From: Phycisphaerales bacterium UBA7800
GTDB lineage: Bacteria > Planctomycetota > Phycisphaerae > Phycisphaerales > Phycisphaeraceae
Length of the DNA: 64,000 bases
Direction: 5' to 3'
Assembly: GCA_002480565.1 (NCBI GenBank)
Contig: DLCK01000035.1
Location: 1-64,000 of the forward strand
The notes below the pieces were generated by a model, which had not been told where the DNA came from, ran no database searches, and saw nothing but the letters and a program-made list of their open reading frames with translations. A program made the position numbers and the translations under genes. Each line of letters starts with the position of its first letter. Position 1 is the stretch's first letter. This document shows positions 40,601-46,358 of the stretch, piece by piece.

Positions 40601-41140
40601 GATATTGATGTGCTCAGTAATGACGTTGATATAGATGGCGATACCTTGCATGTCAGTGGTATTGAAACCGCGACATGGGTACCCAGTCCTTCGGGGACAA
40701 GTGCTTTGGGCGTTACGGTAACCATCAATGGCGATAATACCTTGCACTATGACCCAACAGGTTTATTCGACACGTTGGCGCCAGGTGAAACAGTCCGTGA
40801 TTCTTTCCAATACTTTGCAGCTGACCCCTATGGCAAGTGGGATCGTCACTGGGTCTTTGTAGACGTGACGCGACCTGTTGTCTCCACAACCACTACAACA
40901 TCGTCTTCGACTTCATCATCGACATTATCCAGTAGTTCAGCACCGAATTATGCAAGTAATACTTCCGGAGCCACCTTTGGGACAACAGTCAATCAGGCAG
41001 CATTGGCATTTGTCAGTCAACAGGCAAAACTGCATGTCATGCCCAAATTATCAGCTGGCAGTCACTGGTTAAACAGCCTTCTTGGTGATGATAACGATGA
41101 TAAAACACAAGTTAATTTGTTAAACGTCGAAACAGAATAA
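28694..41140 (+). CDS. Giant modular beta-helix surface protein, LEPR-XLL type
   Basis: This 4148-residue protein has GGGAGAG ahead of its ATG. A basic N-terminus leads into L-E-N-R-V-L-L-S-G-D (47-56), matching the LEPR-XLL motif of giant planctomycete surface proteins. Five modules follow, opening with Y-V-D-D-(N/D)-(W/Y) at nucleotides near 28874, 31243, 33951, 35990 and 37489. Each continues D-P-D-G...A-(F/M)-G, D-A-F-x-x-I-Q and a long right-handed beta-helix. Modules 1, 2, 3 and 5 close with a shared sandwich (P-G-(N/T/S)-S-P, E-(Y/H)-D-Q, G-T-F-D-G-L-A); module 4 lacks it. Two cadherin/VCBS-like domains follow (about nucleotides 40230-40870), then a Ser/Thr-rich stretch and about 50 residues. 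Acidic and Asn/Asp-rich. Likely role: adhesion or polymer binding at the surface; no catalytic site seen. Confidence 0.85.
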   Translation: MSASSIAYEYCQRLIHRFSEHRKTRRVQQAKTVRSERHATGPICESLENRVLLSGDLTVAYVDDNYAALVIGDDPDGAGPATAFGTDAFATIQQAIDNLQVGGTIHVADGTYTENISITQNLTLLSDNGRDVTFINGISGEGALGAITISNATSGVNIGDVGQGFSILGIDNGAPGIENAAVYLQGSHSGMNIIGNDIIANGEAGLLTEYGASVGNILVDNNIFSGQTFNGANPAGEGFSQQFSLDNVPRQLVNFGGGSGSSNYNIFFTNNQITGTAGGLNTDSAEQGNTLVTLDAQNSVIINNTFAGTTTRYGAALRVRGSGATTIQGNTFDSTNMGDNTSMLETQIGTINGYTSINNKITDFDNDFNGGAYLVGGTTVVTAIEGIIENAPDGSTINILAGQYDADITITHNDITVYGPSSEFAKLDSSTRTRNGEAEITGGFRVQGDNVTIAGLTILNGVGPAGIGDITAVHLAAGTTGHTIANNAIIGTDASGSRGIVASSPVGSFTVENNDISAWTSGMYINAGSDGVQILNNIIHDNFVGMSADNATNLTIANNFFANNSFEHIGLGAPGAGVVANENSFDANGPSISNYGGVEIDASNNWWGTTDLALIGANLTANASSDVDYSPILNNGTDLYTYPEYYYLPDYFGFQPDTSNITVHTQGSQTDSFSLLGEGLSAVIGTNGTFILNGQYTGAIALNGNITIGGDFDLDGSLALDGSITLSPGNSPASISTGDLTMTAGTTLAIELFGTTPGTEYDQVNVTGAVDITDATLDLTLGYYPSTSGDSFTVINNDDTDAITGTFDGLAEGASFVISYGGVDFDATITYVGGDGNDVVIATDAYTLPDVYVDDDWAGLAVGDDPDGLGPLQGFGFDAFANIQDAIDAVDTGGIVHIAAGDYDQGTITINKDNVTLLGTQAGVDARGRDNVDVTDETVIHGSIYIDHNIEGTTIDGLFMQDFTVASLEYFGVFVSGGAVDTTVQNLYFQGTDPSVSQNGIVTSIAGTTNNVFTQNVYDNTFYGVYLNPNSVNNQITDSLITNTRIGYVIDTAENTTVTGNTFDSSTGLYFWDGGTASVGDNTGVTVANNIFQNGTGIRESYVTVNDPGITVDLSNNIFDGKLPAAMSLDELFDLEDNITHAIDDAAYDSVGIVVADNLYVTQLSGSIQNGIDAASAGDTLHIQTGTYTENLTIDKTLQLLGAGSGLTILEAGSDIGINVTAGGTSAADADRLLISGLTINNAASMGIVIDGTVSYITIDDVDVNVDGVKRTDYGLEVAATANVTDLLIDNSSFSTNYEGAGMHVHGSVDGLTITDSHFDGNNIGFYAFQVDGSNTILNNVNITDSTFNDNTYKGLYIEKLDNALLDNITVNNSGTLSGTTDGLAGYEVWPTGIDLNLKYYDYENITIQNASITDSGTANPENGVGLAIKTRDDGSYATHPATLNGLTIIDNVITGAQTSVRFGEPDKDNTGISNLNFTGNDLSGFLNQYALDNQTDDTVHHNGNYFGTISKAGYDGINGIIQRTRGAVSYSNWANADFTELYTTANTLYTSLANSGFAEGDSGTTGGIYGYNAFSNIYDATINAHTQLGVIYVDGGTYTENVHVHASVTLTGEFTIDGTLLFSNTGTLSPGNSPGIINTGDLEMASGSTLEIEIQGTAVGTEYDQVNISGTVDIDGVILDTSLGYYPATTGDSFTIINNDDVDAIIGTFDGLAEGASFVISYGGVDFDATISYVGGDGNDVVITTDAYAVTDVYVDDDWSDITISDDPDATGPATAFGYDAFDNITDAMAAVSDGGTIHILDGIYTENDITINKAVSVVGTGSDLVTLDAFVTVSGNTNGFLIQADDVSLTGMTILNAVDSIQIDGQTISNLNINDLVFEENTSLGYGSSGVTISNSTVANMTLANSHFINIYNGINLYNASRIDGLTVTDSTFHVDNDGIKGPISDLTLTGSTFSNNSVGLRAELFGNIFIDDNTFTSNITGLFISNDADAANGPTDQILIQNNTFTDHKLSAIRFVESADLGVRVLDVPLTIQNNTFTQIANSVGYDIFPIDIRLMDGVTHQAVNIFENDITLTGTVTSAHQVGAISVRGNLSDVNIQRNTIDGGNIGSFTGEIITSGIVLAINSFDESSGNNLGYIGNGDSLYIANNFINNFDSAFTVINAINTGTNYAGVPTGAEVILFDNDLSANTAVITSLTGEVIDASGNWWGMTDIAAVVGMIAGDVDSSPILNSGTDTSTDAGFQGDFSALTVHQSGNQTSAIIGEGLAAIATGATLTVSPGTYTEDVIVGNGVTLKGSFNLDGTLTLTDGATLAPGTSPGIMNTGNIVMGSGTTLDIEIDGTTVGTEHDQLNVTGTVNITDSTLNVILGYTPTVGDSYIIINNDLTDTITGTFDGLAEGAVFAVGSSLLRITYVGGTDNNDVVLTVVSIADIYVDDDWVGLSFGDDPDGAGPATAFGFDAFATIQEGVDAVATDGTVHVYAGTYAGDINIDQNLTLQGESGDSADVVIDAATATNGFDITSGVTDLTLSHFSVFDASGIGINAAGTAATYTFEDLVVRRSGGTGVMLDNPGGEIQLTDVESSDNFNTGLFVNAANNFTDTRGNFHFNDNGGIILQDILNDVTMTRTLINNNDNNNDGLGNGLTAQKSVESVAVGGNMLLYGVRMSDTDGANTVKYQEYGLYVEDGVGGNVLLQEHDDGTDIIYSGAVGNDVSGVHLRYVEGNIDIHAGFYTLNADSGIFIQNGNGFVTIDGINANGNEQGAYIRNTDGLITNSTFNNNNYGIRLRANTEVSIVDNDITSNVTGIRALNSRALIESNDLSDNASVGLEIDGDATVDAGDSLDNNVTGLGTGSMPNGSSAGLNDFLGYDGTTSFAINNLNEDADDNIDVLAEMNAFGFVGYDFIENVINHDVDDSDLTEVFFGYAIPAATVNDVYVDDDWDSVALFADPDGAGPATAMGIDAFYDIQDGVDAVADAGTVHVYDGIYLENVRIEHDLTVTGVSQDPDMVIVNGQDLGQVFEIEDVDDVTIEYLTARNGDDDVIDIEDAGKVLINQVKVFFADEDGIDAHFTDELIVRDSLIQYMGDDGISLFNVGYVTIENTVIEDGNGTGIVFKSGALLDIDGLTIKNFADHGIQTEGVQTADVFDANISKMGNSGLELWYGESVILQQVIIDDVYDWGVDIYDQLSATLIDVTVTKAGNDGIWIDFVDEVTLTRVTSQFNDVDGIYLTGIGDIALLDVNSSYNKAIGLNIELAESLADTNGIYTENEDSGISVVYVMGESTFTRTTATNNNADFGDYGVGLEIYGFPFFDDLDFYYGGFFDFVGGLSLPFDFFDLLPDEFLDFDFGLLPFVAGGSVTIEGGTFSDTDGNVYNGNIYSQTAGIVIEGIAGDINIIAHDNGSDIQTTDVSGNDEIGVVLYDIAANTTIEDATITGNYGEGLDVDNAYDLTIANTTVEGNNGFGLWVTNVEDVIFTDNIVQSNFLAVLLTGAESVIVNDGLYAENDYTGIALNAVKTNLTMTGTIIRDNGTYGLWLTDDENVNISQVTSSGNDIGVYVKDYLPQFELTNSFITGNRVGVQVGELLINYSLTVFDNDLSGNTELAIQNFDTSSVGTIETVDASGNWFGTTDESTIDVMVDGAVDFTPYLATGTDTSIAAGFQGDFSTLYVTALGEQTTTDGRITQAVNLNSSTTGTIIINDGTYTEDVTIGDSMTLTGTGIIDGTLSLLDNAKLVPGSSPGTLEVDQLIASDSNQTLFVEINGTTPGTEHDQLVVNGPVTLNGMTLDVTLGYVPSGGETITLINNLDADPVNGTFDGLAQDATVTISGYDATISYTGGDGNDVELVFVNPNTAPTAGDVNGVAVEDGGPVVIAYNADDVDPDDSTSTLSYNFITLPGEGSVSDNGDGTFTFDPGTDFQDLGVGETRQVSFTYQATDSHSDSSTIAIITITVQGTNDGINAAPNLVSTQYQTAIDIDVLSNDVDIDGDTLHVSGIETATWVPSPSGTSALGVTVTINGDNTLHYDPTGLFDTLAPGETVRDSFQYFAADPYGKWDRHWVFVDVTRPVVSTTTTTSSSTSSSTLSSSSAPNYASNTSGATFGTTVNQAALAFVSQQAKLHVMPKLSAGSHWLNSLLGDDNDDKTQVNLLNVETE

Positions 41141-41212
41141 GCTACGGTTTCGATCAATCACTGGGTTTGATTGGATCAAAATAATTTGATGCCCAGCTCA
41201 TGCATATTGACT

Positions 41213-41241
41213 AATGCCCGGAGTTTCAAACTCTGGGCATT
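41213..41241 (+). terminator. Strong hairpin after the giant gene
   Basis: AATGCCCGGAGTTT and AAACTCTGGGCATT form a near-continuous stem with one G-U wobble and a minimal loop, 72 nt after the stop of the giant gene. No long T-run follows, but the stem is very stable. It also lies beyond the end of the leftward Fur gene, so it may serve both transcripts. Confidence 0.55.
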
Positions 41242-41321
41242 GTCACATAGTTGTTCATTTCATGCTGTCACCATAGTTGCCAAGAGACACGGTTAGACCG
41301 CAGTGACTGATGACAAGCAAC

Positions 41322-41705
41322 TTATTTCTTGGCTTTTTTGCACGCTGCACACTTGCCATGAATCAGAATTTCATGGTCGTCCATTTCAAAACCATCGGGA
41401 ATCATTTTGCTCATGTGACCACTACAGCCATGCATGTCGTAGACCTTGTTGCAGCTGTGACATAAAAAATGATGATGATGCCCGCGGCCTGTAGGTTCAT
41501 ATCGCACATCGTTGGCCGCAATGGGAACAGCCTGAATCTCGCCGGACTCCAGAAGCATGTTGATTGTTCGGTAGACGGTTGCAATTCCTAGACGTGGCAC
41601 ATTCTGACAAGCAATTAACTGGATCTCAGTAGGGCGTAATGGACCCTGAGCGTTTTGGATCGCTTCAGTGATCGCTTTTCGCTGCTTGGTCTGATGAGCA
41701 CTCAT
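41322..41705 (-). CDS. Fur-family metalloregulator
   Basis: A 127-residue Fur-family repressor. The winged helix has A-T-V-Y-R-T-I-N-M-L-L-E-S-G-E-I (about 42-57). The histidine-rich G-R-G-H-H-H-H-F stretch (74-80) belongs to the regulatory metal site. Two structural CxxC pairs (Cys82/Cys85 and Cys119/Cys122) should hold zinc. ATG 41705 is chosen because AGAGGA precedes it and it gives normal family length; the frame stays open 44 codons further upstream. Which metal or oxidant it senses (Fe, Zn, Mn or peroxide) cannot be told. It follows a ferritin-like protein and a URO-D-like protein on the same strand, next to an array of iron-dependent oxygenases, so an iron or peroxide link is plausible. 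Confidence 0.88.
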   Translation of the reverse strand: MSAHQTKQRKAITEAIQNAQGPLRPTEIQLIACQNVPRLGIATVYRTINMLLESGEIQAVPIAANDVRYEPTGRGHHHHFLCHSCNKVYDMHGCSGHMSKMIPDGFEMDDHEILIHGKCAACKKAKK

Positions 41706-41796
41706 TGGAATTCCTCTGGCTTGTAAACAGATTACACGAAGCTGTATAACTAGTTTATCATCATCTGCCAAAAGATCCGAAACCGCAAACCGATCA

Positions 41797-43206
41797 TCAC
41801 ATTGGTTTTGCTGAGCGAATCGGGCAACTTGCTGCATTGCTCAAAGGGCAACTTGAACGTACCCGATCGCGTAATGTCATATACAACTGATAAGTTGGAT
41901 CGGATTCGTGATTCGGTTTCTGTTTCTGTTTTAGTGTTGCGACACGATTATCTGCTTCGAGTTGCTTTTGCTTGCGGATTTGGCTTGCACGTTGCTCGTA
42001 ACCTGTGTGATCCAATGCTGCGCGTTTGGCAAGTGCTGGTAACCACTGATGGGCATATTGAACGTGCATTGTTTCATCAATGATGTCATAGAGCATCATC
42101 TCCGCCGATGCCAGATCACCCCCATCACGAAAGTCCGCATAGGCTTCACGTTTGACTTTGAAGTGTCCGGTTTCGGCGATCATGCCAATGAAAAAAAGTG
42201 ACTCATACAGATCGGTTGGCAGTATTGGTTTGACTGTCTTGCCGTCACAATTCGTTTCACGATTGCCAAGCAGATCACGCGAATGTGTAAAGCCGACTTC
42301 GTTAATCGTAATCCCCAACTCCTTCATTCGTGTATAGCCTGAGTCGCCATGCCGCGATTCATCCCAGAGATGCCGACTTTCGTCAAAATGAAACGCCCAT
42401 GGCATGTCAGGTGAATCGTATATCCAATGTAACTGACTCATGGCAAGCCCCAACTCTCGCATATATCCAATGGGCCAGAAGAGTTGCCGAGCTTCGATCT
42501 GATTAGCAAAGTCAACCGCAATCCAATCAAGCACGTCGTGCTCGCTACGTGTCTGCCATGTGGGATCAATGCGAGCAGCTAATGGGCGAAAGGTCGTATT
42601 GACTCCCAGAGGTGCTGCGGTCTTTTGCTTATCGAATATGGTTGGCTGTTTTAAGTATTCAACTTTTTCAAAATGTTCTGAGATACGTTTAAGATAGCCG
42701 CTGTCAGTTGTATGTGCGACACGTTGACGATACTCACTACGCCAGCGACGTTGCAGGTCCTTGGTTGCAACGATCTGGCGGATGATCTGATGCGTGGGGG
42801 CATCATGGATTGCGGAAACTTGTTCAATGAAATCCAGATACCGATTGACCAGCACGGTATTAACGATCTGGTATATGCCATCAATAGCATCTTCAAAATC
42901 TGCGGCACATAACACCGTGTTAACCAGGCTTTCCAATTCAGCTGACACGGGTTGATCCGCAGTGACTCCAGGGAACTGGCTGATGCGATTGCGGAGGCTT
43001 TCGACAATACAGGCCTGATCCCAGACATGCGAGCAGACTGCGACCTTGTCGTCCCATGCATAAAACTGATTACCCCATCCGCATAGCATTCGGTGAATAC
43101 TGTGTTCCAGATAGCAAAGTTCACAGAGTTTTTGAACACTGTGTGGGATTTTGCCACTGTGTCTGTCGATTTGGATTTTCTGCTTTGAGGAATTGATTGT
43201 GGTCAT
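41797..43206 (-). CDS. Ferritin-like (candidate di-iron) protein
   Basis: A 469-residue, mostly helical protein without a signal peptide. Several E-x-x-H motifs spaced as in ferritin-like di-iron proteins are visible: F-D-E-S-R-H followed closely by W-D-E-S-R-H, then A-E-T-G-H and D-E-T-M-H. An N-terminal helical part has L-E-H-S-I-H and H-V-W-D-Q-A. ATG 43206 has GGAG at 9 nt; ATG 43221 is the alternative. It starts 34 nt after the stop of a URO-D-like gene and is surely in one operon with it, taking the place that a PhyH dioxygenase has in the six other modules. Family members have no firm function known to me; an oxidase or oxygenase role is inferred. Confidence 0.6.
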   Translation of the reverse strand: MTTINSSKQKIQIDRHSGKIPHSVQKLCELCYLEHSIHRMLCGWGNQFYAWDDKVAVCSHVWDQACIVESLRNRISQFPGVTADQPVSAELESLVNTVLCAADFEDAIDGIYQIVNTVLVNRYLDFIEQVSAIHDAPTHQIIRQIVATKDLQRRWRSEYRQRVAHTTDSGYLKRISEHFEKVEYLKQPTIFDKQKTAAPLGVNTTFRPLAARIDPTWQTRSEHDVLDWIAVDFANQIEARQLFWPIGYMRELGLAMSQLHWIYDSPDMPWAFHFDESRHLWDESRHGDSGYTRMKELGITINEVGFTHSRDLLGNRETNCDGKTVKPILPTDLYESLFFIGMIAETGHFKVKREAYADFRDGGDLASAEMMLYDIIDETMHVQYAHQWLPALAKRAALDHTGYEQRASQIRKQKQLEADNRVATLKQKQKPNHESDPTYQLYMTLRDRVRSSCPLSNAASCPIRSAKPM

Positions 43207-43240
43207 CTGTGATGTCTCCATGAGGTGTCGTACAGGTCAA

Positions 43241-44365
43241 TTAAAATGCAGGCGTTTGAGCGACCAGTTCACGACTGAGCTGCTTGCGGACTTGTAAGTA
43301 ATGTTCCAAATGTGCTGTGGAAATGTCATGAGTGATCTGCCCACCCACATTAAGGACAAACTGCGGAGCTCTAACGCCGACTTTTAGACAGCGATGCACT
43401 TCGTCAGTGATCCTTTCCAACGGGCCGGCTGCGAGGATATGACTGTTCATGTTGCCAATGAGAATTTTGTTTGGATAGTTGTTAACCAGATATTCCAGAT
43501 CAACCATGTATTCAAAATTCAAACCATCAGCACCCGCCGTAAAAATGTCATCAAGAAAGGCATTAATGTTGCCATCGGATGTGAAGATGATTGGTATTCC
43601 TGCTGCTTTAAGTGGAGCGAAGATTGACGGATAGTGTGTAAAGATATGTTTGCGATACCAGTCCGGCGCAAAGATTGGGCCTCCGGTCATGGCCAGGTCG
43701 TCATGTAGAATAAAACCCTCCACGCCGGGAACTTGCGACCATGCGTTGGTGATGCGAATGGAGATATCCACAAAGCGTTCCATCAGCGCATCAAAGCGAT
43801 CTGCCTCCATGCCCACTTCGCAAAGCATCTCAAAGCCAAAGATCGCAAGTGGCCAGTGAAACGCAGTCGTATAATGGTGAGGGATGGGTAGACAGCTCTC
43901 TGCACATGAATCGAGCATGCGTTGGTAACTCTTCGTGAATTCAACACGATATTCCTCAACGGTCTTGGGGAAGTAGGGGGCAGGATCGAATGCCAACGCC
44001 TCATCAACCGACTGTGGTTTTGGGATATGTGTGAAGTGCCTGCCATCTTCCTGATGAGCTGCTCCAAAGATACCCCATTGCACTTGTTCCTGTCCTTGGC
44101 TGTTGCGTTTGACGGTCTGCCCATCTGCCCAGTCAAAAATTTCACGTCCAACATTGGGCAATCCGCCACCCCATAGTAAATCCACTTCAAAGACCTCAGC
44201 CAACTTCACAAAAGCTTCATTGAGCCGCTGAGGCTGAGCAATGGGATTGATGTATGTGAAATGTTCAATTGCTTCGCAGGAGATTGCTGACAGATGTTCC
44301 ATCACAGGCAAGCGTCTACTGTTATTTTGTCCACGTAGAAGGTGTTGGCCTTTACTTTTACTCAC
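43241..44365 (-). CDS. URO-D-like protein, TxD variant (module A)
   Basis: A 374-residue protein of the uroporphyrinogen decarboxylase / MtaA superfamily. The C-terminal barrel has G-I-P-I-I-F-T-S-D-G-N and G-A-D-G-L-N. At the position of the zinc motif H-x-C it has Thr262-Ser-Asp264, so it should not bind zinc as methyltransferases do. It also lacks the family's C-terminal Cys. The start is taken at GTG 44365, which has GGAG at 6 nt; an ATG at 44377 has no such site. It is paired with a ferritin-like gene downstream and diverges from an AraC regulator. It is not haem-pathway HemE. The reaction is unknown. Confidence 0.8.
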   Translation of the reverse strand: MSKSKGQHLLRGQNNSRRLPVMEHLSAISCEAIEHFTYINPIAQPQRLNEAFVKLAEVFEVDLLWGGGLPNVGREIFDWADGQTVKRNSQGQEQVQWGIFGAAHQEDGRHFTHIPKPQSVDEALAFDPAPYFPKTVEEYRVEFTKSYQRMLDSCAESCLPIPHHYTTAFHWPLAIFGFEMLCEVGMEADRFDALMERFVDISIRITNAWSQVPGVEGFILHDDLAMTGGPIFAPDWYRKHIFTHYPSIFAPLKAAGIPIIFTSDGNINAFLDDIFTAGADGLNFEYMVDLEYLVNNYPNKILIGNMNSHILAAGPLERITDEVHRCLKVGVRAPQFVLNVGGQITHDISTAHLEHYLQVRKQLSRELVAQTPAF

Positions 44366-44511
44366 GCTTAGCTCCATGTTTTGAATGGTTTTAATCCGGT
44401 AGCAAAATCCTAGGTCAGAAATGGACTTGCGGGTATGTTTGATAACGGCAACAATATATCTGTTTATGTTGTTGATATGACTGAATCAACCTGTAGAATT
44501 GTCGGCAGATC

Positions 44512-45339
44512 ATGCCATACAGAACCAATCACATAACAGATCCATTGTCTATACAGATTCTGGATAGCAGAAGCCTGCTCATAGACCGGGGGTGGGATGC
44601 AGAAGATGTGTGCAGCAGTTTTTGGCGATTGTATGTCAATAAACGTGATGGCGCCAGCTTGGTTTTAAGGGATGGTTCAGCCTTTCGTCTGGCCGCCAAT
44701 CGTGTGTATCTTGTTCCAGCTTGGGTGCATTTTTCATGTCAGAACACAACGGGCTTGGAACATTTTTTTGTCCATTTTGATCTTGATGGTTTACCGGGAA
44801 TTTTTATTCGCAAGCTCTTTTCGACACCCATTGAGCTTGATTCGTCAGCGATGCTGTTGAGCGTATGCCGATCAGCGATGAGCATGGTCCATCAGATAAA
44901 GATAGATTCAATAGTGGTTGGCAGCCGAATTCACGCGCTACTGCAACTTGCAGTGAGTCTGGCATGGGAAGGATTAGCACCCCAACAGCAAGCGTCCTGT
45001 CACGAGTTCATACATAAGACGCATCAATTTGCAGGTGTACTTGCTTATATTGATAAACACCTTGGACAACCCATTCATAATGATGATCTTGCTCGAGAAT
45101 GTCATTTGAGCAGGGATCATTTTGTGCGAAGTTTTGGTAAGCAATTGGGGCAGTCACCAGCTCAATTTATTCGCGAACGACGGATTGCCCGTGCAGCACA
45201 AATGCTTCGCTTTGATTCATCGAACATTGAAACAATCGCCGAACAATGCGGCTTTGCGGATCGCTTTCACTTTTCACGGGTATTTACACACATCATGGGC
45301 AGTCCGCCAGCAGCGTACCGACAAGGTAATCGCGTCTAG
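44512..45339 (+). CDS. AraC-family regulator (module A)
   Basis: A 275-residue AraC/XylS-family regulator. An N-terminal sensor (about 1-165) precedes two helix-turn-helices in the last 100 residues (D-D-L-A-R-E-C-H-L-S-R-D-H-F-V-R, then I-E-T-I-A-E-Q-C-G-F-A-D-R-F-H-F-S-R-V-F). It diverges from the URO-D-like/ferritin-like operon across 146 bp and probably activates it. Its stop codon is 2 bp from that of the next AraC gene, which is read towards it. Confidence 0.85.
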   Translation: MPYRTNHITDPLSIQILDSRSLLIDRGWDAEDVCSSFWRLYVNKRDGASLVLRDGSAFRLAANRVYLVPAWVHFSCQNTTGLEHFFVHFDLDGLPGIFIRKLFSTPIELDSSAMLLSVCRSAMSMVHQIKIDSIVVGSRIHALLQLAVSLAWEGLAPQQQASCHEFIHKTHQFAGVLAYIDKHLGQPIHNDDLARECHLSRDHFVRSFGKQLGQSPAQFIRERRIARAAQMLRFDSSNIETIAEQCGFADRFHFSRVFTHIMGSPPAAYRQGNRV

Positions 45340-45341
45340 TG

Positions 45342-46196
45342 TTAGAGTTGAGCAGTGTACTTGCGTCGGTAATCACGCGGTGTGCAATTTTTGAGCCTTG
45401 CAAAGACACGGTTAAAATTCGAGAGCGTGCCAAAGCCGTTGTTGTAGCAGATGTCGGTAATGGACTGATCGCTTTCAATGAGTTGACGACAGATATGACC
45501 AATTCGCAATTGGTGCATATAGCCGACAAAACTCTGTCCGGTCATCTGTCTGAAATACCGGGCAAACGCAGTCGGATTCATCGAGACGACTTTTGCAGCA
45601 TCAGACAGGCCAATGGATTGATCGTAGTTTTGATGAATAAAGGCATGTAACTTATCCATGCGCCTTCTATCCTGTGGTTTGATAACGCCAGCAAAGGTTG
45701 GAGATGCCAGTGTGGTGACTTTACGACAGCAAGAAAGACGATCAAGAATCATCAGGAATGTGGTTAAACGTTCCAAAGACGACATGTCCTGCATCGCCTG
45801 TAATTGTTTGCCGACATCGTTTGCGGTAGGTCCGGTGAACTTCAAACCTCGATCTACTTTGCCAAGCAAACGCATCACGCGTCGCATTTCAGGTATCAAT
45901 CCAAATGTAGTATTAATCAATTCTGGTGGGAATTGAATCACGACTGACTCGACAGTTTTTTTTAACGGTATTGAATGCCATGTATGTGGTAACTCGGACC
46001 CTAATAGTACAAGATCGCCTTTCTCAAAAGCCTCCACGTGATCTCCCACATACCGATGGCCCTCTCCTGAAGCGATCAAGGTCAACTCCAACTCGCGATG
46101 AATATGCCAGTTGAACCCAAAATGCTTTTGGCGGAATCTGCGGTACAAAAAGCTGTGGTTGTCATCCAATGACAGGGGTTCGACAGATGGGAGCAT
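45342..46196 (-). CDS. AraC-family regulator (module B)
   Basis: A 284-residue AraC-family regulator with an N-terminal cupin domain (H-I-H-R-E-L-E-L-T-L-I then G-D-L-V-L-L-G-S-E-L-P-H-T-W). The C-terminal double helix-turn-helix has L-S-D-A-A-K-V-V-S-M-N-P-T-A-F-A-R-Y-F and I-T-D-I-C-Y-N-N-G-F. GAGG precedes ATG 46196. It diverges across 162 bp from a PhyH / URO-D / URO-D operon and is likely its activator. The cupin sensors of such regulators commonly bind sugars or other small molecules. Confidence 0.88.
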   Translation of the reverse strand: MLPSVEPLSLDDNHSFLYRRFRQKHFGFNWHIHRELELTLIASGEGHRYVGDHVEAFEKGDLVLLGSELPHTWHSIPLKKTVESVVIQFPPELINTTFGLIPEMRRVMRLLGKVDRGLKFTGPTANDVGKQLQAMQDMSSLERLTTFLMILDRLSCCRKVTTLASPTFAGVIKPQDRRRMDKLHAFIHQNYDQSIGLSDAAKVVSMNPTAFARYFRQMTGQSFVGYMHQLRIGHICRQLIESDQSITDICYNNGFGTLSNFNRVFARLKNCTPRDYRRKYTAQL

Positions 46197-46223
46197 GATC
46201 AGACCTCATTGGGTAGTGTGTTG

Positions 46224-46257
46224 ATTCAATCATTGCATAAAAATTGAAAAATTCAAT
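46224..46257. promoter_or_regulatory. Inverted repeats in the module B control region
   Basis: ATTGAA-AAA-TTCAAT at 46243-46257 is a perfect 6-bp inverted repeat, and ATTCAAT also occurs at 46224-46230 about one and a half helical turns to the left. The pair lies 28-61 bp from the AraC start and just over 100 bp from the PhyH start. It is a reasonable AraC binding region, by position only. Confidence 0.35.
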
Positions 46258-46358
46258 CCATGCGCAACAAATGTATCAATATTAGCGCCGATATCCGTAG
46301 CGATGATGTGATGTAGTGCATATCTTTTGTGGACACCTCATTTTCAAGGAGACCCGCT

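Noticed and set aside
28694..41140. CRISPR-like or tandem DNA repeat array
   Set aside because: The repeats are protein-level modules of 1.5-2.7 kb in an unbroken reading frame, not short DNA repeats.
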